Numbered from the stretch's first letter, positions 1 to 10,732 are shown. The stretch is DNA of 64,000 nt from Nocardia rhamnosiphila NBRC 108938 (GCF_000720425.1 NZ_JOAJ01000003.1:744001-808000); one strand, 5' to 3'. The notes: generated by a model from the letters alone, not told the origin. Translations and numbers: made by a program.

Positions 1-320
1 CGGACCTCCTCGCCGGTGCGGTAGGTCAGGATGGCGGCGTCGGGTTCGATGGCGGTGACCTCGCCCAGCCGGACGTCGGCCTCCTTGTGCCGGCGCAGAA
101 TGTTCGCGATCGGGGGTGCGATCTCCGCGGACGCCAACACCCCGGTGGCGACCTGATAGAGCAGCGGCTGGAACAGGTGTTCCGGCGTGCTCGAGATCAG
201 GACATAGTCCACTCCCGCTTTGGCCAGTTGTTTGGCCGCGGCGAGTCCGCCGAACCCCGAACCGATGATCACGACGTCCGCGTACTCGACGCCGGCGCCG
301 ACCTCAGTGACCTTGTGCAT
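1..320 (-). CDS. ndh: Type II NADH dehydrogenase-like FAD oxidoreductase (partial)
   Basis: The visible N-terminal part of about 106 residues reads from an ATG at 320 with a GGAGG ribosome site just upstream; the rest lies outside the window. It opens with a dinucleotide-binding fold (VVIIGSGFGGLAAAKQL, residues about 16-32) and then the stretch FQPLLYQVATGVLASAEIAPPI, which is typical of non-proton-pumping NADH:quinone oxidoreductases where FAD and quinone sites meet. Such enzymes sit on the inner face of the membrane and pass electrons from NADH to menaquinone. It is divergent from the LysR gene at 420, so that regulator may control it. A related FAD-dependent oxidoreductase of another specificity cannot be excluded from the fragment. 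Confidence 0.8.
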   Translation of the reverse strand, partial: MHKVTEVGAGVEYADVVIIGSGFGGLAAAKQLAKAGVDYVLISSTPEHLFQPLLYQVATGVLASAEIAPPIANILRRHKEADVRLGEVTAIEPDAAILTYRTGEEV

Positions 321-384
321 GACAGCCTCCTTCACTCATTAGGAACCGTCATCCGTAAGGCAGATATTTCAGGGTTCAGGGCGC

Positions 385-404
385 ATAATTGAGATGACTC
401 TTAT
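385..404. promoter_or_regulatory. Candidate LysR operator between ndh-like gene and LysR gene
   Basis: An imperfect dyad, ATAATTGAGATGACTCTTAT, has ATAA/TTAT outer arms and GAG/CTC inner arms. It lies 15 bp before the LysR start and 65 bp before the divergent start. LysR proteins usually bind such T-rich interrupted dyads. The match is weak and inferred. Confidence 0.3.
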
Positions 405-419
405 CTGTTCTGGTCATGA

Positions 420-1289
420 ATGGAGATCGAAGTGGAACTCCGCCAGCTCACGTACTACGTCGCGGTGTGCGAGGAGCTCAGCTTCAGCCGGGCGGCGGCC
501 CGGTGCTTCATCTCACAATCGGCGATCAGCCACCAGATCGCCCGGCTCGAACACGACCTGGGCGTCCAGCTCTTCGAGCGTTCGACCCGTTCGGTCGTCC
601 CCACCGACGCGAGCACCAGGCTACTACCGCTCGCCAAGCAGATGCTAGGTCTGGAATCGGCCATCCGCGCCTCCATTCGTACCACCGGCCCCCGCATCCG
701 GCTCGCGGCGAATATGTCGTTCGCCACCCGGTCGCTGTCGGCCATCGCCGGCACCCGCGAGGCGCATCCCGGCGCGGAAATCGAATTCGTCATCAAACCG
801 TTCCGCCAGCGGGTCGCGGCCGTCGCGGACGGGGACTGCGATCTGGCGCTGATCCGCGGCAGTGTGCAGCAGGCCGGACTCGTCGTCGAGCAACTATGGG
901 TGGAAGACCTCACGCTGGCCACCGCGCCCGCGCATCCGCTGGCCGGCCGCACCGACGTCACCCTCGCCGAACTCAGCGCCTACCCGCTGCTCCTCCCGCC
1001 GGAGTCCGAGCAGTTCCTCCTGCACAACGTCATCCGGACCGCCTTCGCCGACCTGCCCACCGGCCCGACCTTCGGCCCGCCCATCCCACCGGACCACACC
1101 GCGACAATGGAGCTGATCAACCATCCCGACGCCTGGACGGTTCTCTACGCCAACAGCTCCACCGAGGGCATCGCCGCGCTGCCGCTGGCCGACCACCGCC
1201 TCCGCATCCCCGTCTCGGCCGTCCTGCGCGCCGACACCCGGCGTACCCCCATCCTCGATTCGCTGCTCGCGGGCCTGCACTGCGCTTAG
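420..1289 (+). CDS. LysR-family transcriptional regulator
   Basis: The 289-residue protein has the usual family length. Residues about 6-65 form the winged helix-turn-helix (FSRAAARCFISQSAISHQIARLE), followed by a substrate-binding domain to about residue 285. The ATG at 420 gives the shortest natural N-terminus before the helix-turn-helix. It is divergent from the NADH dehydrogenase-like gene with a 99-bp gap, an arrangement in which LysR proteins usually control the neighbour and themselves. The effector is not predictable from the sequence. Confidence 0.9.
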   Translation: MEIEVELRQLTYYVAVCEELSFSRAAARCFISQSAISHQIARLEHDLGVQLFERSTRSVVPTDASTRLLPLAKQMLGLESAIRASIRTTGPRIRLAANMSFATRSLSAIAGTREAHPGAEIEFVIKPFRQRVAAVADGDCDLALIRGSVQQAGLVVEQLWVEDLTLATAPAHPLAGRTDVTLAELSAYPLLLPPESEQFLLHNVIRTAFADLPTGPTFGPPIPPDHTATMELINHPDAWTVLYANSSTEGIAALPLADHRLRIPVSAVLRADTRRTPILDSLLAGLHCA

Positions 1290-1512
1290 CCACCACCCCC
1301 GCCGGTCGCGGTCGTCCGGATCATCCCCCAGGGGAAACGCGGTCGGCCCGGCACGCACTCCGCGCACCGGGCCTACCGCCCCGGCAGCCGGGCAGTGGCT
1401 ACCGGAACATCGGTGGCGTCGCCGGTTCGGCTCGGCGGTCCACCGGCAACCCGAGTGGCGAGGGGGCCGGCTCGGGTCGGTTCGGGATGCCGTCCCATGA
1501 CGGCGGAAAGTG

Positions 1513-1824
1513 CTACCGCGGTGGGGGCACCCGATCGTCACGGTGGCGGAGCACCGCCCCCTCGGGCACCGGCTGTACCTCGCCGCTTCTCAGGATGATC
1601 ACACCGGGGCTGCCCGCGGGCAGCTGGTAACCCGGCAGCTCCCGCTCGATGTCCTCGCGCAGGATCACGCGGTCGATATCGGTCCGCTCCTGCCCGTTGA
1701 TGATGATCTTCTTGTCGGGGCCCGGGTCGGCGCCGGCCGCGCCGGCACCGGCCACCGCCGCGCCCGCTACTCCCACTCCACAGACCAGGGCCGCGAAGGC
1801 TCTACTCGCAGGTTTCAGCTTCAC
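1513..1824 (-). CDS. Small secreted protein, unknown function
   Basis: The product is 103 residues. It starts MKLKPASRAFAAL and continues into an Ala/Gly/Val-rich hydrophobic segment ending AGAAGADPGP, a classic Sec signal peptide with cleavage near residues 31-33. The mature part of about 70 residues is charged (KKIIINGQERTDIDRVILREDI) and has no cysteine and no lipobox. I do not recognise the family. It stands alone between the LysR gene and the SDR pair. Confidence 0.65.
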   Translation of the reverse strand: MKLKPASRAFAALVCGVGVAGAAVAGAGAAGADPGPDKKIIINGQERTDIDRVILREDIERELPGYQLPAGSPGVIILRSGEVQPVPEGAVLRHRDDRVPPPR

Positions 1825-1956
1825 TGTGAAACTCCTTGTCGCACCGCGTTTTTGCCGACCGAACCCGGTCGGACCTCGGATAACGACGACGGTAGTTCGC
1901 GTCGCTGTGCACAGGCCGGGGAGACAGCTGGGAGTCTGCTGGGAACCGGGCCGGAT

Positions 1957-2280
1957 TCAGTCGCCGCAGAACAGGCAGTCGCAGGGCCGGCCCACCTCAC
2001 TGCCATAGACGGCCAGGTGGCGCACCGGGGCCAGCACCGTTTGCGCGACGGCCGGATCCAGGGGTGGCGCCGACCGCGGCGACGGCTTCCCCCAGGCAGC
2101 CGGTACTTCCTCGATGTCGTAGCGGACCACCGCGTCGACGAACAGGGTCCACAGGCAGTGGTCGGGGAAGGGGTTCAGGCGCAGCACCCACCAGTGACCC
2201 GACACGTCGGCCGCCAACGGGAAACGCGCATGTCCGGTGCCGCGCCATTCGGGCCGGGCCAAGGCCTCGGGCTGTGTCAT
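1957..2280 (-). CDS. Conserved hypothetical protein with C-terminal Cys motif
   Basis: The start is taken at the ATG at 2280 (MTQPEALARPEW), giving 107 residues; an upstream in-frame start would add a low-complexity tail. The protein is rich in Trp and Pro (SGHWWVLRLNPFPDHCLWTLFVD) and ends in CDCLFCGD, a compact cluster of three cysteines that could bind metal. It begins 28 bp after the SDR gene ends and in the same direction, so the two are probably co-transcribed. I do not recognise a named family. Confidence 0.6.
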   Translation of the reverse strand: MTQPEALARPEWRGTGHARFPLAADVSGHWWVLRLNPFPDHCLWTLFVDAVVRYDIEEVPAAWGKPSPRSAPPLDPAVAQTVLAPVRHLAVYGSEVGRPCDCLFCGD

Positions 2281-2308
2281 ACCGCCGCCGTTCGCAGATC
2301 GCGCACCG

Positions 2309-3154
2309 CTATGCGGCGGAGGCACCGAACGATTCGAGAATCGTTTCGATGCGTTCCCGCGCAGCGTGTGCCATCACCGGATGCGTGGTCTCGTACAGTT
2401 TTCCGGCCTCCACCGCGGCGAGCACGATCTCGGCGGCCCGCGCGGTGGGCAGCATTTCCTTCGCCATCTCGCCCACGGCCTCCATCATCGGCGCGAGTGC
2501 GGCCCGGACCTCCGGCGGCAACGTCTCCGCCTCCGGCGCCCCCTCCGCGGGCGGCGCGGCCATCTCGGCCAGACCCCGGAACATCCGCGTATCCACCGGG
2601 CCGGGGCACACGACGGTCACCCCGATATTCGGCGCGATGACATCCAGTTCGCCACGCAGTGATTCCGAGATCGAGATGATCGCGCTCTTGCTCGCCGCGT
2701 ACGGCGCCCCGAACAGGCCGACGGTCAGCCCGGCCAGCGAAGCGGTGTTGACGATATGGCCGCCACCGCCGGCGATGAGATGCGGAGTGAACACATGGAT
2801 ACCGTTGACCACACCGCCCACATTGACCGACCAGACCCGCTCCCATTCCGCGGGGGCGATATCCCAGCTCGGCCCGCCCGCACCCACACCCGCATTGTTG
2901 ACGACCAGGTCCACCCGGCCGAAGGTGGCGAGTGTCCGGTCGGCGAGAGCCCGGACCTGATCGATATCGGCGACGTCGGTCGGCACGGCGAGCACCGGGT
3001 CACCGAGTTCGGCGGCGGTCCGCGCCAGCGTCTCGGCCTCGACATCGGCCACCACCACCCGTAGCCTCCGATCGACCAGCGCGGCGGCCACGGCCCTGCC
3101 GATACCGTTCGCGGCTCCGGTGACGACAGCGACCTGCCCGGCTTCCAACTTCAT
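2309..3154 (-). CDS. Short-chain dehydrogenase/reductase
   Basis: A 281-residue classical SDR. The ATG at 3154 is preceded by GGAGGT and fits the fold start. TGAANGIG (12-19) binds the nicotinamide cofactor, NNAG is at 86-89, and the catalytic residues are Ser139, Tyr152 and Lys156 in YAASK. An Asp at the end of the second strand (VVADVE) suggests a preference for NAD(H) over NADP(H). The substrate is unknown. It is first in a two-gene unit with the CDCLFCGD-tailed protein downstream. Confidence 0.9.
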   Translation of the reverse strand: MKLEAGQVAVVTGAANGIGRAVAAALVDRRLRVVVADVEAETLARTAAELGDPVLAVPTDVADIDQVRALADRTLATFGRVDLVVNNAGVGAGGPSWDIAPAEWERVWSVNVGGVVNGIHVFTPHLIAGGGGHIVNTASLAGLTVGLFGAPYAASKSAIISISESLRGELDVIAPNIGVTVVCPGPVDTRMFRGLAEMAAPPAEGAPEAETLPPEVRAALAPMMEAVGEMAKEMLPTARAAEIVLAAVEAGKLYETTHPVMAHAARERIETILESFGASAA

Positions 3155-3433
3155 GAAACCTCCACTCCACCCTGTCCGCCCCGTAGCGGACGGCATCACC
3201 ATCCTCACCCGCGCGCCGGGCCACCACATCGGCCCACAGACTGATTTCCCATGGACCCGGGTAGCAGCTGCGGTGCGCACACCCACCGAGTACGAGAAGG
3301 ACGGTCGGACAAAGGTTGCGGTAGGAGCGGCGCACCGTGGACGGGCCGTCCGGTTCCGGTCCCCGGGACCCTGGCTACGGTCCTTCCAGGAACCTCGGCG
3401 GCCGGTGCCCGGCCACGCCGTGCGATCGTCCGA

Positions 3434-3997
3434 TCACCGATCCCCGGAGCCGGCGGCAGACCCGCCGGGCGGCGCGGGCAGACACTTTTTCCCGCACGCC
3501 AGTTCACACGCCAGACTTTCGTAGGAGAAATACGCGCGAGCCAGTTGCCGCCGGTGTGCCGCCTCCGGTCCGTCCCGGACGTAGCGGTCGAACGACATCG
3601 TGTACAGATGCGCCAGGCGGCCGAACACCGCACCCAAGCCCTCGTGATGTTCCACCGCACCGCTGCCCGGTTCACCGAGCACACGGCGCGCCTCCAGGTC
3701 TATGACGAGAAGATGCCGCTGTGCGTCCGCCCAGGCTGCGATGAACGGGTCGGCGGCGAGATCCATACCGGGCAGTTCCGGTTCGGACCGGCCCGGAATC
3801 CAGGTCATCACCACCTCGTCCCAGCCCGGCCGCGTCGCCACCAGGCGCCGATGGGCGTCCACCAGGCCCGCGACGGCGGTGAGCAGGGGACAGCCGAAAT
3901 CGGCCGCTCCGGCGGTCTGGAATTGCGCGGCCCGAGCGAACACCGCCGAAACGACTCGGCTGTCCGGCAAGGGACCGAACCTCCTACGGCCGTGCAC
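3434..3997 (-). CDS. Hypothetical protein
   Basis: The frame is open for 187 codons from a GTG at 3997, and the next in-frame stop upstream is at 4064-4066, so the start cannot move far. The protein looks coding (TAVAGLVDAHRRLVATRPGWDEVVMTW) with an Ala-rich N-terminal helix, a middle helix-rich stretch, and cysteines near the C-terminus (ACELACGKKC). I see no signal peptide or membrane segment and recognise no family. The upstream 265 bp are AT-richer than the surroundings and probably hold the promoter. Confidence 0.5.
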   Translation of the reverse strand: MHGRRRFGPLPDSRVVSAVFARAAQFQTAGAADFGCPLLTAVAGLVDAHRRLVATRPGWDEVVMTWIPGRSEPELPGMDLAADPFIAAWADAQRHLLVIDLEARRVLGEPGSGAVEHHEGLGAVFGRLAHLYTMSFDRYVRDGPEAAHRRQLARAYFSYESLACELACGKKCLPAPPGGSAAGSGDR

Positions 3998-4262
3998 AGT
4001 TCCCCATTTCCTGCCGCCGCGGCGGCCATTCTTGAATTGTCCGAATTCGGCGACCCCGGCCGATCACCCCGCATCGCGGACTCGTCGATCGGCGCGCACA
4101 GCTTAGCCAATTCTTCCGCCCGGAACAGCATTCGACGAAAGGGGTATCGACACGTAAAACGTTTCCTTACAACATGATTGGAATAGACCGAATTAGAAGC
4201 GAGAGCATTTCGGCCCCTGCATTCCTATACGTCGGCCGCATATCACCCGGTGGGAATCGCGG

Positions 4263-5012
4263 CTACTGATCGTTGCCACGTCGCGAACCGCCCGGGGTGC
4301 GTCCGAACGCATGCCGGTACACATCGATGAAGGCGCTGGGCGAAGCCCAGCCGCAGCGACCGGCCACCGCGGTCACCGAATACCCTTCGGCGAGCAATCG
4401 CACCGCCCGGTGCAGCCGCAGGTGGGTCCGCCACTGCGGATAGGTCATGGCGAACTCGGTCCGGAACAACCGGGTGAGGGTGCGCTCCCCCGCCCCCACC
4501 CGCCGGCCGAGTTCCGCCAGCGTCCAGGTGGTTTCCAGATCCGCCTCGACGAGGGCGCAGGCGCGCCGGAGGCGTTCGTCGCGGGCGACCGGCAACAGCA
4601 GCCGCTGCTGCGGCATCCGGTCCAGCTGGTCGAGCAGGACCTGCCGCAACCGCCCCAGTTCGTGGTCCGGCAATTCGCCCGGCGCGGAACACGCGATGAT
4701 CAGTTCCCGCACCAGCCCGGAGGTCGCGAGCACGACCGGCGCCTCCCGGTCCCCCTCCGCCGCGCCCGGAAAAGCGATGCAGTGGAAGCGAGTCGGTCCG
4801 TAGAAGTGGTGCTCGTGCCGGTGCCCGGCGGGAATCCAGATCGCGCGGTCCGGCGGCGCGATCCAGGTCCCGGTATCGGTGCGGACCTCCGCCGCACCGC
4901 CGCTGCAGTAGATGAGTTGGTGGTCGGGATGGCGATGCGGATCGATATGCGATCCCGCCGCCAGATCCCGCACCCGCGTGGGCGTGGGAACGGTGGGGCG
5001 GGTTATCGACAT
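4263..5012 (-). CDS. AraC-family regulator with N-terminal cupin
   Basis: The 249 residues comprise an N-terminal cupin (GSHIDPHRHPDHQLIYCSGGA, with His residues of the cupin fold, about 20-90) and a C-terminal double helix-turn-helix (TLAELGRRVGAGERTLTRLFR and AVAGRCGWASPSAFIDVYRHAFGRTPG). It is divergent from the MFS exporter gene at 5093 with an 80-bp gap. The layout is that of a local regulator controlling an exporter, an inference from position. The ligand is unknown. Confidence 0.9.
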   Translation of the reverse strand: MSITRPTVPTPTRVRDLAAGSHIDPHRHPDHQLIYCSGGAAEVRTDTGTWIAPPDRAIWIPAGHRHEHHFYGPTRFHCIAFPGAAEGDREAPVVLATSGLVRELIIACSAPGELPDHELGRLRQVLLDQLDRMPQQRLLLPVARDERLRRACALVEADLETTWTLAELGRRVGAGERTLTRLFRTEFAMTYPQWRTHLRLHRAVRLLAEGYSVTAVAGRCGWASPSAFIDVYRHAFGRTPGGSRRGNDQ

Positions 5013-5092
5013 ATCTTGGCATTTTATCGGAAGAAGTCATACGTGGTCGCTTCCTACGCTGATCCTCGACCGACGACCAGGAGGATCCGGCT

Positions 5093-6328
5093 GTGGACAC
5101 CCCGACGACCGCCCCCGCGCCCGCCGCGGGGGCGGTGCAGGTATGGAACCGTATGCGGCACTGGGTCGTCGCGCACGCGGTCGACGACTTCTACCAGGGA
5201 CTGATCCCCGCCAGTATCCCGTTCTTCGTCCTGGAACGCGGCTACAGCTATATCGCCGCGTCCGGTCTGGCCCTGGCGGCCGCGCTGGGGAGTTCACTGC
5301 CGCAGCCGCTGCTGGGGGTACTGGCCGACCGCCGGCCAGTACTATGGCTCGCCCCGGCCGGGCTGCTGGTGGCCGGGGCCGGAGCCGGGCTGGCGGGTCT
5401 CGCACCGGCGTATCCGGTGGTATGGCTGCTGATCCTGGTCTCCGGAATCGGTATCGCCGCTTTCCATCCCGCTGCCGGCCGGGACGCCCGCCGCGCCGCC
5501 GGGGACAGCACGGTGGCCATGAGTCTCTTCGCGGCCGGCGGTAGCGTCGGATTCTTCCTCGCCCCGGCACTGGCCACGCCGCTGCTGTCCGCGCTGGGCA
5601 TCGGGGCCACCGCACTGTTCGTGCCGCCGGCGGTACTCACGGCGTTCGTCCTGTGGCGGCACCAGACGCGGCGGACAGCCCACCTTCCGACGGCCGATAT
5701 CACCACCGGCCGGGACCGGTGGGGTCCATTCCTCGTGCTGACCGTCGTCGCGGTCGTCCGCTCGGTCCTCTTCCTGGGGATGAACACCTTCATCGCGCTG
5801 TACTGGATCGGATATCTGGGCGCCGACCGAGTACTGGGCGGCGTCGCGCTCACCACCTTCCTGGTCGGCGGCGTGGTGGGCACCGTATCCGGCGGGCGCA
5901 TCGCGGACCGGATCGGTATGCGGGCGACCGTCCGGCTCGGTGGCGCGGTCGCGGTGCCGGCACTGGTCGCCCTGCGCCTGTGCGGCGACCCGCAGCTCGC
6001 GCTGGTGCTGGTGGCGCTGGCCGGGGTGGCCGCCAACCTACCGTTCGCGGTGCTGGTCAAGCTGGGCCAGGACTACCTTCCGGCCCGGCCCGGCACCGCG
6101 GCCGGGGTCACCCTCGGTATCGCGGTGAGCGCGGGCGGGCTGTTCATGCCTGTACTCGGGGGAATCGCCGACCGGCACGGGCCGCAGGCCGTGCTGACCG
6201 TGCTCTGCGTCGTGCCGGCGCTCGCCGCCGCGCTCGCGTTCGCGCTGCCGCCGGCCGACGGCGCCGATCATCGGGGTCGCCGGCCCCGCCGCGGCGCCGA
6301 CGCCCCCGGCCCCGGCATTCCCGGATGA
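5093..6328 (+). CDS. MFS transporter, fosmidomycin-resistance (Fsr) type
   Basis: The 411-residue protein starts at GTG 5093, after a GGAGG at about 5081. It has about twelve hydrophobic segments and the early motif HAVDDFYQGLIPASIPFF, which resembles the HxxNDxxxxxxPxxLP stretch of Fsr-like exporters. The loop between segments 2 and 3 reads LADRRP, the usual MFS signature position. It probably exports a small toxic compound across the cytoplasmic membrane; the substrate is not predictable. The divergent AraC gene is the likely regulator. The end is only 42 bp from the end of convergent gdhA. Confidence 0.85.
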   Translation: MDTPTTAPAPAAGAVQVWNRMRHWVVAHAVDDFYQGLIPASIPFFVLERGYSYIAASGLALAAALGSSLPQPLLGVLADRRPVLWLAPAGLLVAGAGAGLAGLAPAYPVVWLLILVSGIGIAAFHPAAGRDARRAAGDSTVAMSLFAAGGSVGFFLAPALATPLLSALGIGATALFVPPAVLTAFVLWRHQTRRTAHLPTADITTGRDRWGPFLVLTVVAVVRSVLFLGMNTFIALYWIGYLGADRVLGGVALTTFLVGGVVGTVSGGRIADRIGMRATVRLGGAVAVPALVALRLCGDPQLALVLVALAGVAANLPFAVLVKLGQDYLPARPGTAAGVTLGIAVSAGGLFMPVLGGIADRHGPQAVLTVLCVVPALAAALAFALPPADGADHRGRRPRRGADAPGPGIPG

Positions 6329-6370
6329 CTCCGCCGGCCGATCCCGGCCGATCCGCGGGCGGGCGTGCGC

Positions 6371-7738
<1,368 letters not shown>

Positions 7739-7920
7739 TCATCCGTCCCCCGGCTGTACCCCACATCCGTCCAGGGGGATTGATTCCGAATCTATCCCCA
7801 ACCGGCCGGAAGCCGACCGGCCGGGCCTCGGCCCGCGCTCCCGGCGTCCCGGAGAATCGGTTGCGGCGGCAGCCGGTGCACAGGCGGTGGATACGGACCG
7901 GCCGGGTGTCCGCGCAAAGA

Positions 7921-7952
7921 AAACGTCCGGCCGGTGTACCGGCCGGACGTTC
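7921..7952 (-). terminator. Intrinsic terminator of fixAB
   Basis: A perfect 13-bp stem (AACGTCCGGCCGG and its complement) with a 4-nt loop lies 20 bp after the fixB stop. In the minus-strand transcript the stem is followed by a U-rich run (TTTTCTTT), so it should act as a rho-independent terminator. Confidence 0.9.
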
Positions 7953-7971
7953 TCCGCGAAACGCGCTGTAA

Positions 7972-8928
7972 TCAGCCCTTGTGCTTCTTGACCTCTTCGG
8001 TCAGCTGCGGGGCGACATTGAACAGGTCGCCCACGATGCCGAAGTCGGCGATCTCGAAGATCGGGGCTTCCTCGTCCTTGTTGACCGCGATGATGGTCTT
8101 GGACGTCTGCATACCGGCCCGGTGCTGGATGGCGCCCGAGATACCCAGGGCGACGTACAGCTGCGGGGAGACCGTCTTACCGGTCTGACCGACCTGGAAC
8201 TGGCCCGGGTAGTAGCCCGAGTCGACCGCGGCACGGGAGGCGCCGACGGCCGCGCCGAGCGAATCGGCGAGGGCTTCGACCACGGAGAAGTTGTCGGCCG
8301 AACCGACACCGCGGCCACCGGAAACGACGATGCTCGCCTCGGTGAGTTCCGGACGGTCACCGGCCACCACGGGCTCGCGGCTGGTGACCTTGACGACGCC
8401 TTCTTCCTGCGCGGGTACCTCGACGGTGACCTTCTCGCCGGCGCCGGCCGAGGGCTTGGCCTCGATCGAACCCGGGCGCACCGAGATGACCGGCACATCG
8501 CCGGTGGCCTGGGCGTCGACGGTGAAGGCGCCACCGAAGATGCTGTGCACGGCCGTACCGTCGGCCTTCACGTCGATGACGTCGACCAGCAGGCCCGAAC
8601 CGATGCGGGCGGCGAGCCGGCCGGAGACCTCTTTGCCCTCCGCGGTGGCGGCGACCAGAACGGCGGCCGGGGAAGCGGATTCGACGAGGCCGGCCAGCAC
8701 ATCGACCTTCGGGGTGACCAGGTAGTTCTCCACGTCATCGGATTCGGCGACGTAGATCTTGGCGGCGCCCGCGGCGGCCAGCGCATCCGACAGCTTGTCC
8801 GCGGTACCGGGCGCGCCCAGCACCACCGCGGCCGGTTCGCCCAGGGCGGCGGCGGCGCTCAGCAGTTCGGTGCTGACCTTCTTGACCGCGCCTTCGGCGT
8901 GCTCGACGAGCACAAGTACTTCTGCCAT
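7972..8928 (-). CDS. fixB: Electron transfer flavoprotein alpha subunit
   Basis: The 318-residue EtfA/FixB protein has an N-terminal adenine-nucleotide-like fold and the C-terminal FAD domain. The FAD-binding stretch runs from [12 protein letters not shown] through [24 protein letters not shown] to [13 protein letters not shown] and [13 protein letters not shown]. With FixA it forms the heterodimer that takes electrons from acyl-CoA and similar dehydrogenases and passes them to the quinone pool. It follows fixA after a 37-bp gap and ends at a strong terminator. It corresponds to Rv3028c by order and content. Confidence 0.96.
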   Translation of the reverse strand: MAEVLVLVEHAEGAVKKVSTELLSAAAALGEPAAVVLGAPGTADKLSDALAAAGAAKIYVAESDDVENYLVTPKVDVLAGLVESASPAAVLVAATAEGKEVSGRLAARIGSGLLVDVIDVKADGTAVHSIFGGAFTVDAQATGDVPVISVRPGSIEAKPSAGAGEKVTVEVPAQEEGVVKVTSREPVVAGDRPELTEASIVVSGGRGVGSADNFSVVEALADSLGAAVGASRAAVDSGYYPGQFQVGQTGKTVSPQLYVALGISGAIQHRAGMQTSKTIIAVNKDEEAPIFEIADFGIVGDLFNVAPQLTEEVKKHKG

Positions 8929-8965
8929 TTGTCTGTTCTCCTAGAAGTTGCTGCGGGTGCGGGTC

Positions 8966-9751
8966 TCAGATGATCTTCTGGCCGACCAGGTACTGGGCGA
9001 TCTTGGTGCCGCCGTCGCCCTCGTCGGAGATCTTCTCGCCCGCGGTACGCGGCGGCTTCGGGGTGGACGCGGTGACCTTGCTGCCCGCATTCTCGACACC
9101 CACGGTGGTCGGGTCGATGCCCAGATCTTCCAGGGTGAAGGTCTGCACTTCCTTCTTCTTCGCGGCCATGATGCCCTTGAAGGAGGGGAAGCGCGGCTCG
9201 TTGATCTTCTCGGTGACGCTCACGATGGCCGGCAGCGTGGCCTCCAGCTTGAAGACACCGTCGTCGGTTTCCCGCTCGCCGGTGATCTTCTCGCCGTCGA
9301 CGGTGAGCTTGCGCAGATGGGTGAGCTGCGGGATGCCCAGGTACTCGGCGATGATGGCCGGGACGGCGCCGGCGCGGCCGTCGGTGGCCTCGTTACCGGC
9401 GATGACGAGTTCGACGCCCTCGACCTGGCCCAGCGCACCGGCCAGCACCCACGCGGTCTGCACCGCGTCGGAGCCGTGGATGGCCGGGTCGTTGATGTGG
9501 ATGGCCTTGTCGGCGCCCATGGACAGGGCCTTGCGGATGGCCTCGGTGGCACGATCGGGACCGGCGGCCAGCACGGTGACCTCGCCACCCTGCGCCTCCT
9601 TGATCAGGAGGGCTTCCTCGACGGCGCGCTCGTTGATCTCGTCGAGCACCGCATCGGCGGCTTCACGGTCGAGGGTGAAGTCACCGTCGGTCAGCTTGCG
9701 CTCGGACCAGGTATCGGGCACCTGCTTGATGAGTACGACGATATTCGGCAT
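8966..9751 (-). CDS. fixA: Electron transfer flavoprotein beta subunit
   Basis: 261 residues from ATG 9751 (MPNIVVLIKQVPDTW), the standard EtfB N-terminus; the longer open frame upstream is not needed. AGNEATDGRAGAVPAIIAEYLG is the family signature near the AMP-binding region, and the stretch SRPEF-like loop is represented by NEPRFPSFKGIMAAKKK, the recognition part of EtfB. It is first in the fixAB operon, which faces away from the methyltransferase gene at 9947, and a palindromic site sits between the two. Confidence 0.96.
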   Translation of the reverse strand: MPNIVVLIKQVPDTWSERKLTDGDFTLDREAADAVLDEINERAVEEALLIKEAQGGEVTVLAAGPDRATEAIRKALSMGADKAIHINDPAIHGSDAVQTAWVLAGALGQVEGVELVIAGNEATDGRAGAVPAIIAEYLGIPQLTHLRKLTVDGEKITGERETDDGVFKLEATLPAIVSVTEKINEPRFPSFKGIMAAKKKEVQTFTLEDLGIDPTTVGVENAGSKVTASTPKPPRTAGEKISDEGDGGTKIAQYLVGQKII

Positions 9752-9856
9752 CGGTCTTCGTCGACCTCCTGTTCTGGTTACCTGTATTGGCGGTCGCACG
9801 ATCTCCAGCGGCCGTACGTCCATGTGAGTAGCTCAGGCCGAGACATTACCCTACGT

Positions 9857-9878
9857 TAAGTTACTCGTGGGTAACTTA
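9857..9878. promoter_or_regulatory. Palindromic operator in fixA promoter region
   Basis: Perfect 8-bp arms TAAGTTAC and GTAACTTA surround a 6-nt spacer, about 106 bp upstream of fixA and 70 bp upstream of the divergent methyltransferase gene. The size and symmetry suit a TetR-type repressor of fatty-acid metabolism genes. The binding protein is not in the window. Confidence 0.6.
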
Positions 9879-9946
9879 CGTGTCGAGCCGCTGCGAGGCC
9901 CTCCCGGGCGTCTCCCGTACCGGGCCGTACCAGTAACCTCGTCGCA

Positions 9947-10732
9947 ATGAGCGAGGCTGTGATTCCCGCCGCACCGGCCACCGACGACGCCCCGGAGCCG
10001 CTGCCGTTGACCGGCGAGCGCACGGTGCCGGGTATCGCGGAGGAGAACTACTGGTTCCGCCGGCACGAGATCGTCTACGACCGGTTGCTGCCGCGCTGCG
10101 CGGACAAGATCGTTCTGGAGGCGGGATCGGGCGAAGGCTACGGCGCGAATATGCTCGCCGCCGTCGCGAAAGCAGTGGTGGGCCTGGACTACGACCGCAC
10201 CGCCGCGGCGCATGTACGCACCCGCTACCCGGCGGTTCATATGGTCCGCGGCAATCTCGCCGCGCTCCCCCTCCCGGAATCCGCGGTGGACGCGGTGGTC
10301 AATTTCCAAGTGATCGAACACCTTTGGGATCAGGCAGAGTTTCTCCGCGAATGCCTGCGAGTCCTGCGACCCGGCGGGGAACTGCTCATCAGCACCCCGA
10401 ACCGGATCACCTTCTCGCCCGGTCGCGATACCCCGCTCAACCCCTTCCACACCCGCGAGCTGAACGCGGCCGAACTCACCGAACTCCTCGAAACGGCCGG
10501 TTTCCGGGTGGAGCTGATGACCGGCGTGCACCACGGGCCGACACTGCGCGCGCTCGACGCCAAGCACGGCGGCTCGTTCATCGATGCCCAGATCGAACGC
10601 GCTGTGGCAGGGGAGCCCTGGCCCGCCGAACTCACCGCCGACGTCGCCGGTATCACCGTCGACGATTTCGCGCTGACCCCCGACGCCATCGACACCAGTC
10701 TCGATCTCGTCGCGCTCGCGGTGAAGCCTTGA
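9947..10732 (+). CDS. Class I SAM-dependent methyltransferase (Rv3030-like)
   Basis: A 261-residue methyltransferase with motif I VLEAGSGEGYGANMLA (about 62-77), an acidic residue after strand 2 (VGLDYDRTAA) and the post-motif region NFQVIEHLWDQAEFLRE with RVLRPGGELLISTPN. It is the first gene of a tight three-gene unit with a GH57 branching enzyme and a GT4 glucosyltransferase, the same order as Rv3030-Rv3032. In mycobacteria this locus serves synthesis of methylglucose lipopolysaccharide-type polymers, so a sugar methylation role is inferred from context. Confidence 0.85.
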   Translation: MSEAVIPAAPATDDAPEPLPLTGERTVPGIAEENYWFRRHEIVYDRLLPRCADKIVLEAGSGEGYGANMLAAVAKAVVGLDYDRTAAAHVRTRYPAVHMVRGNLAALPLPESAVDAVVNFQVIEHLWDQAEFLRECLRVLRPGGELLISTPNRITFSPGRDTPLNPFHTRELNAAELTELLETAGFRVELMTGVHHGPTLRALDAKHGGSFIDAQIERAVAGEPWPAELTADVAGITVDDFALTPDAIDTSLDLVALAVKP

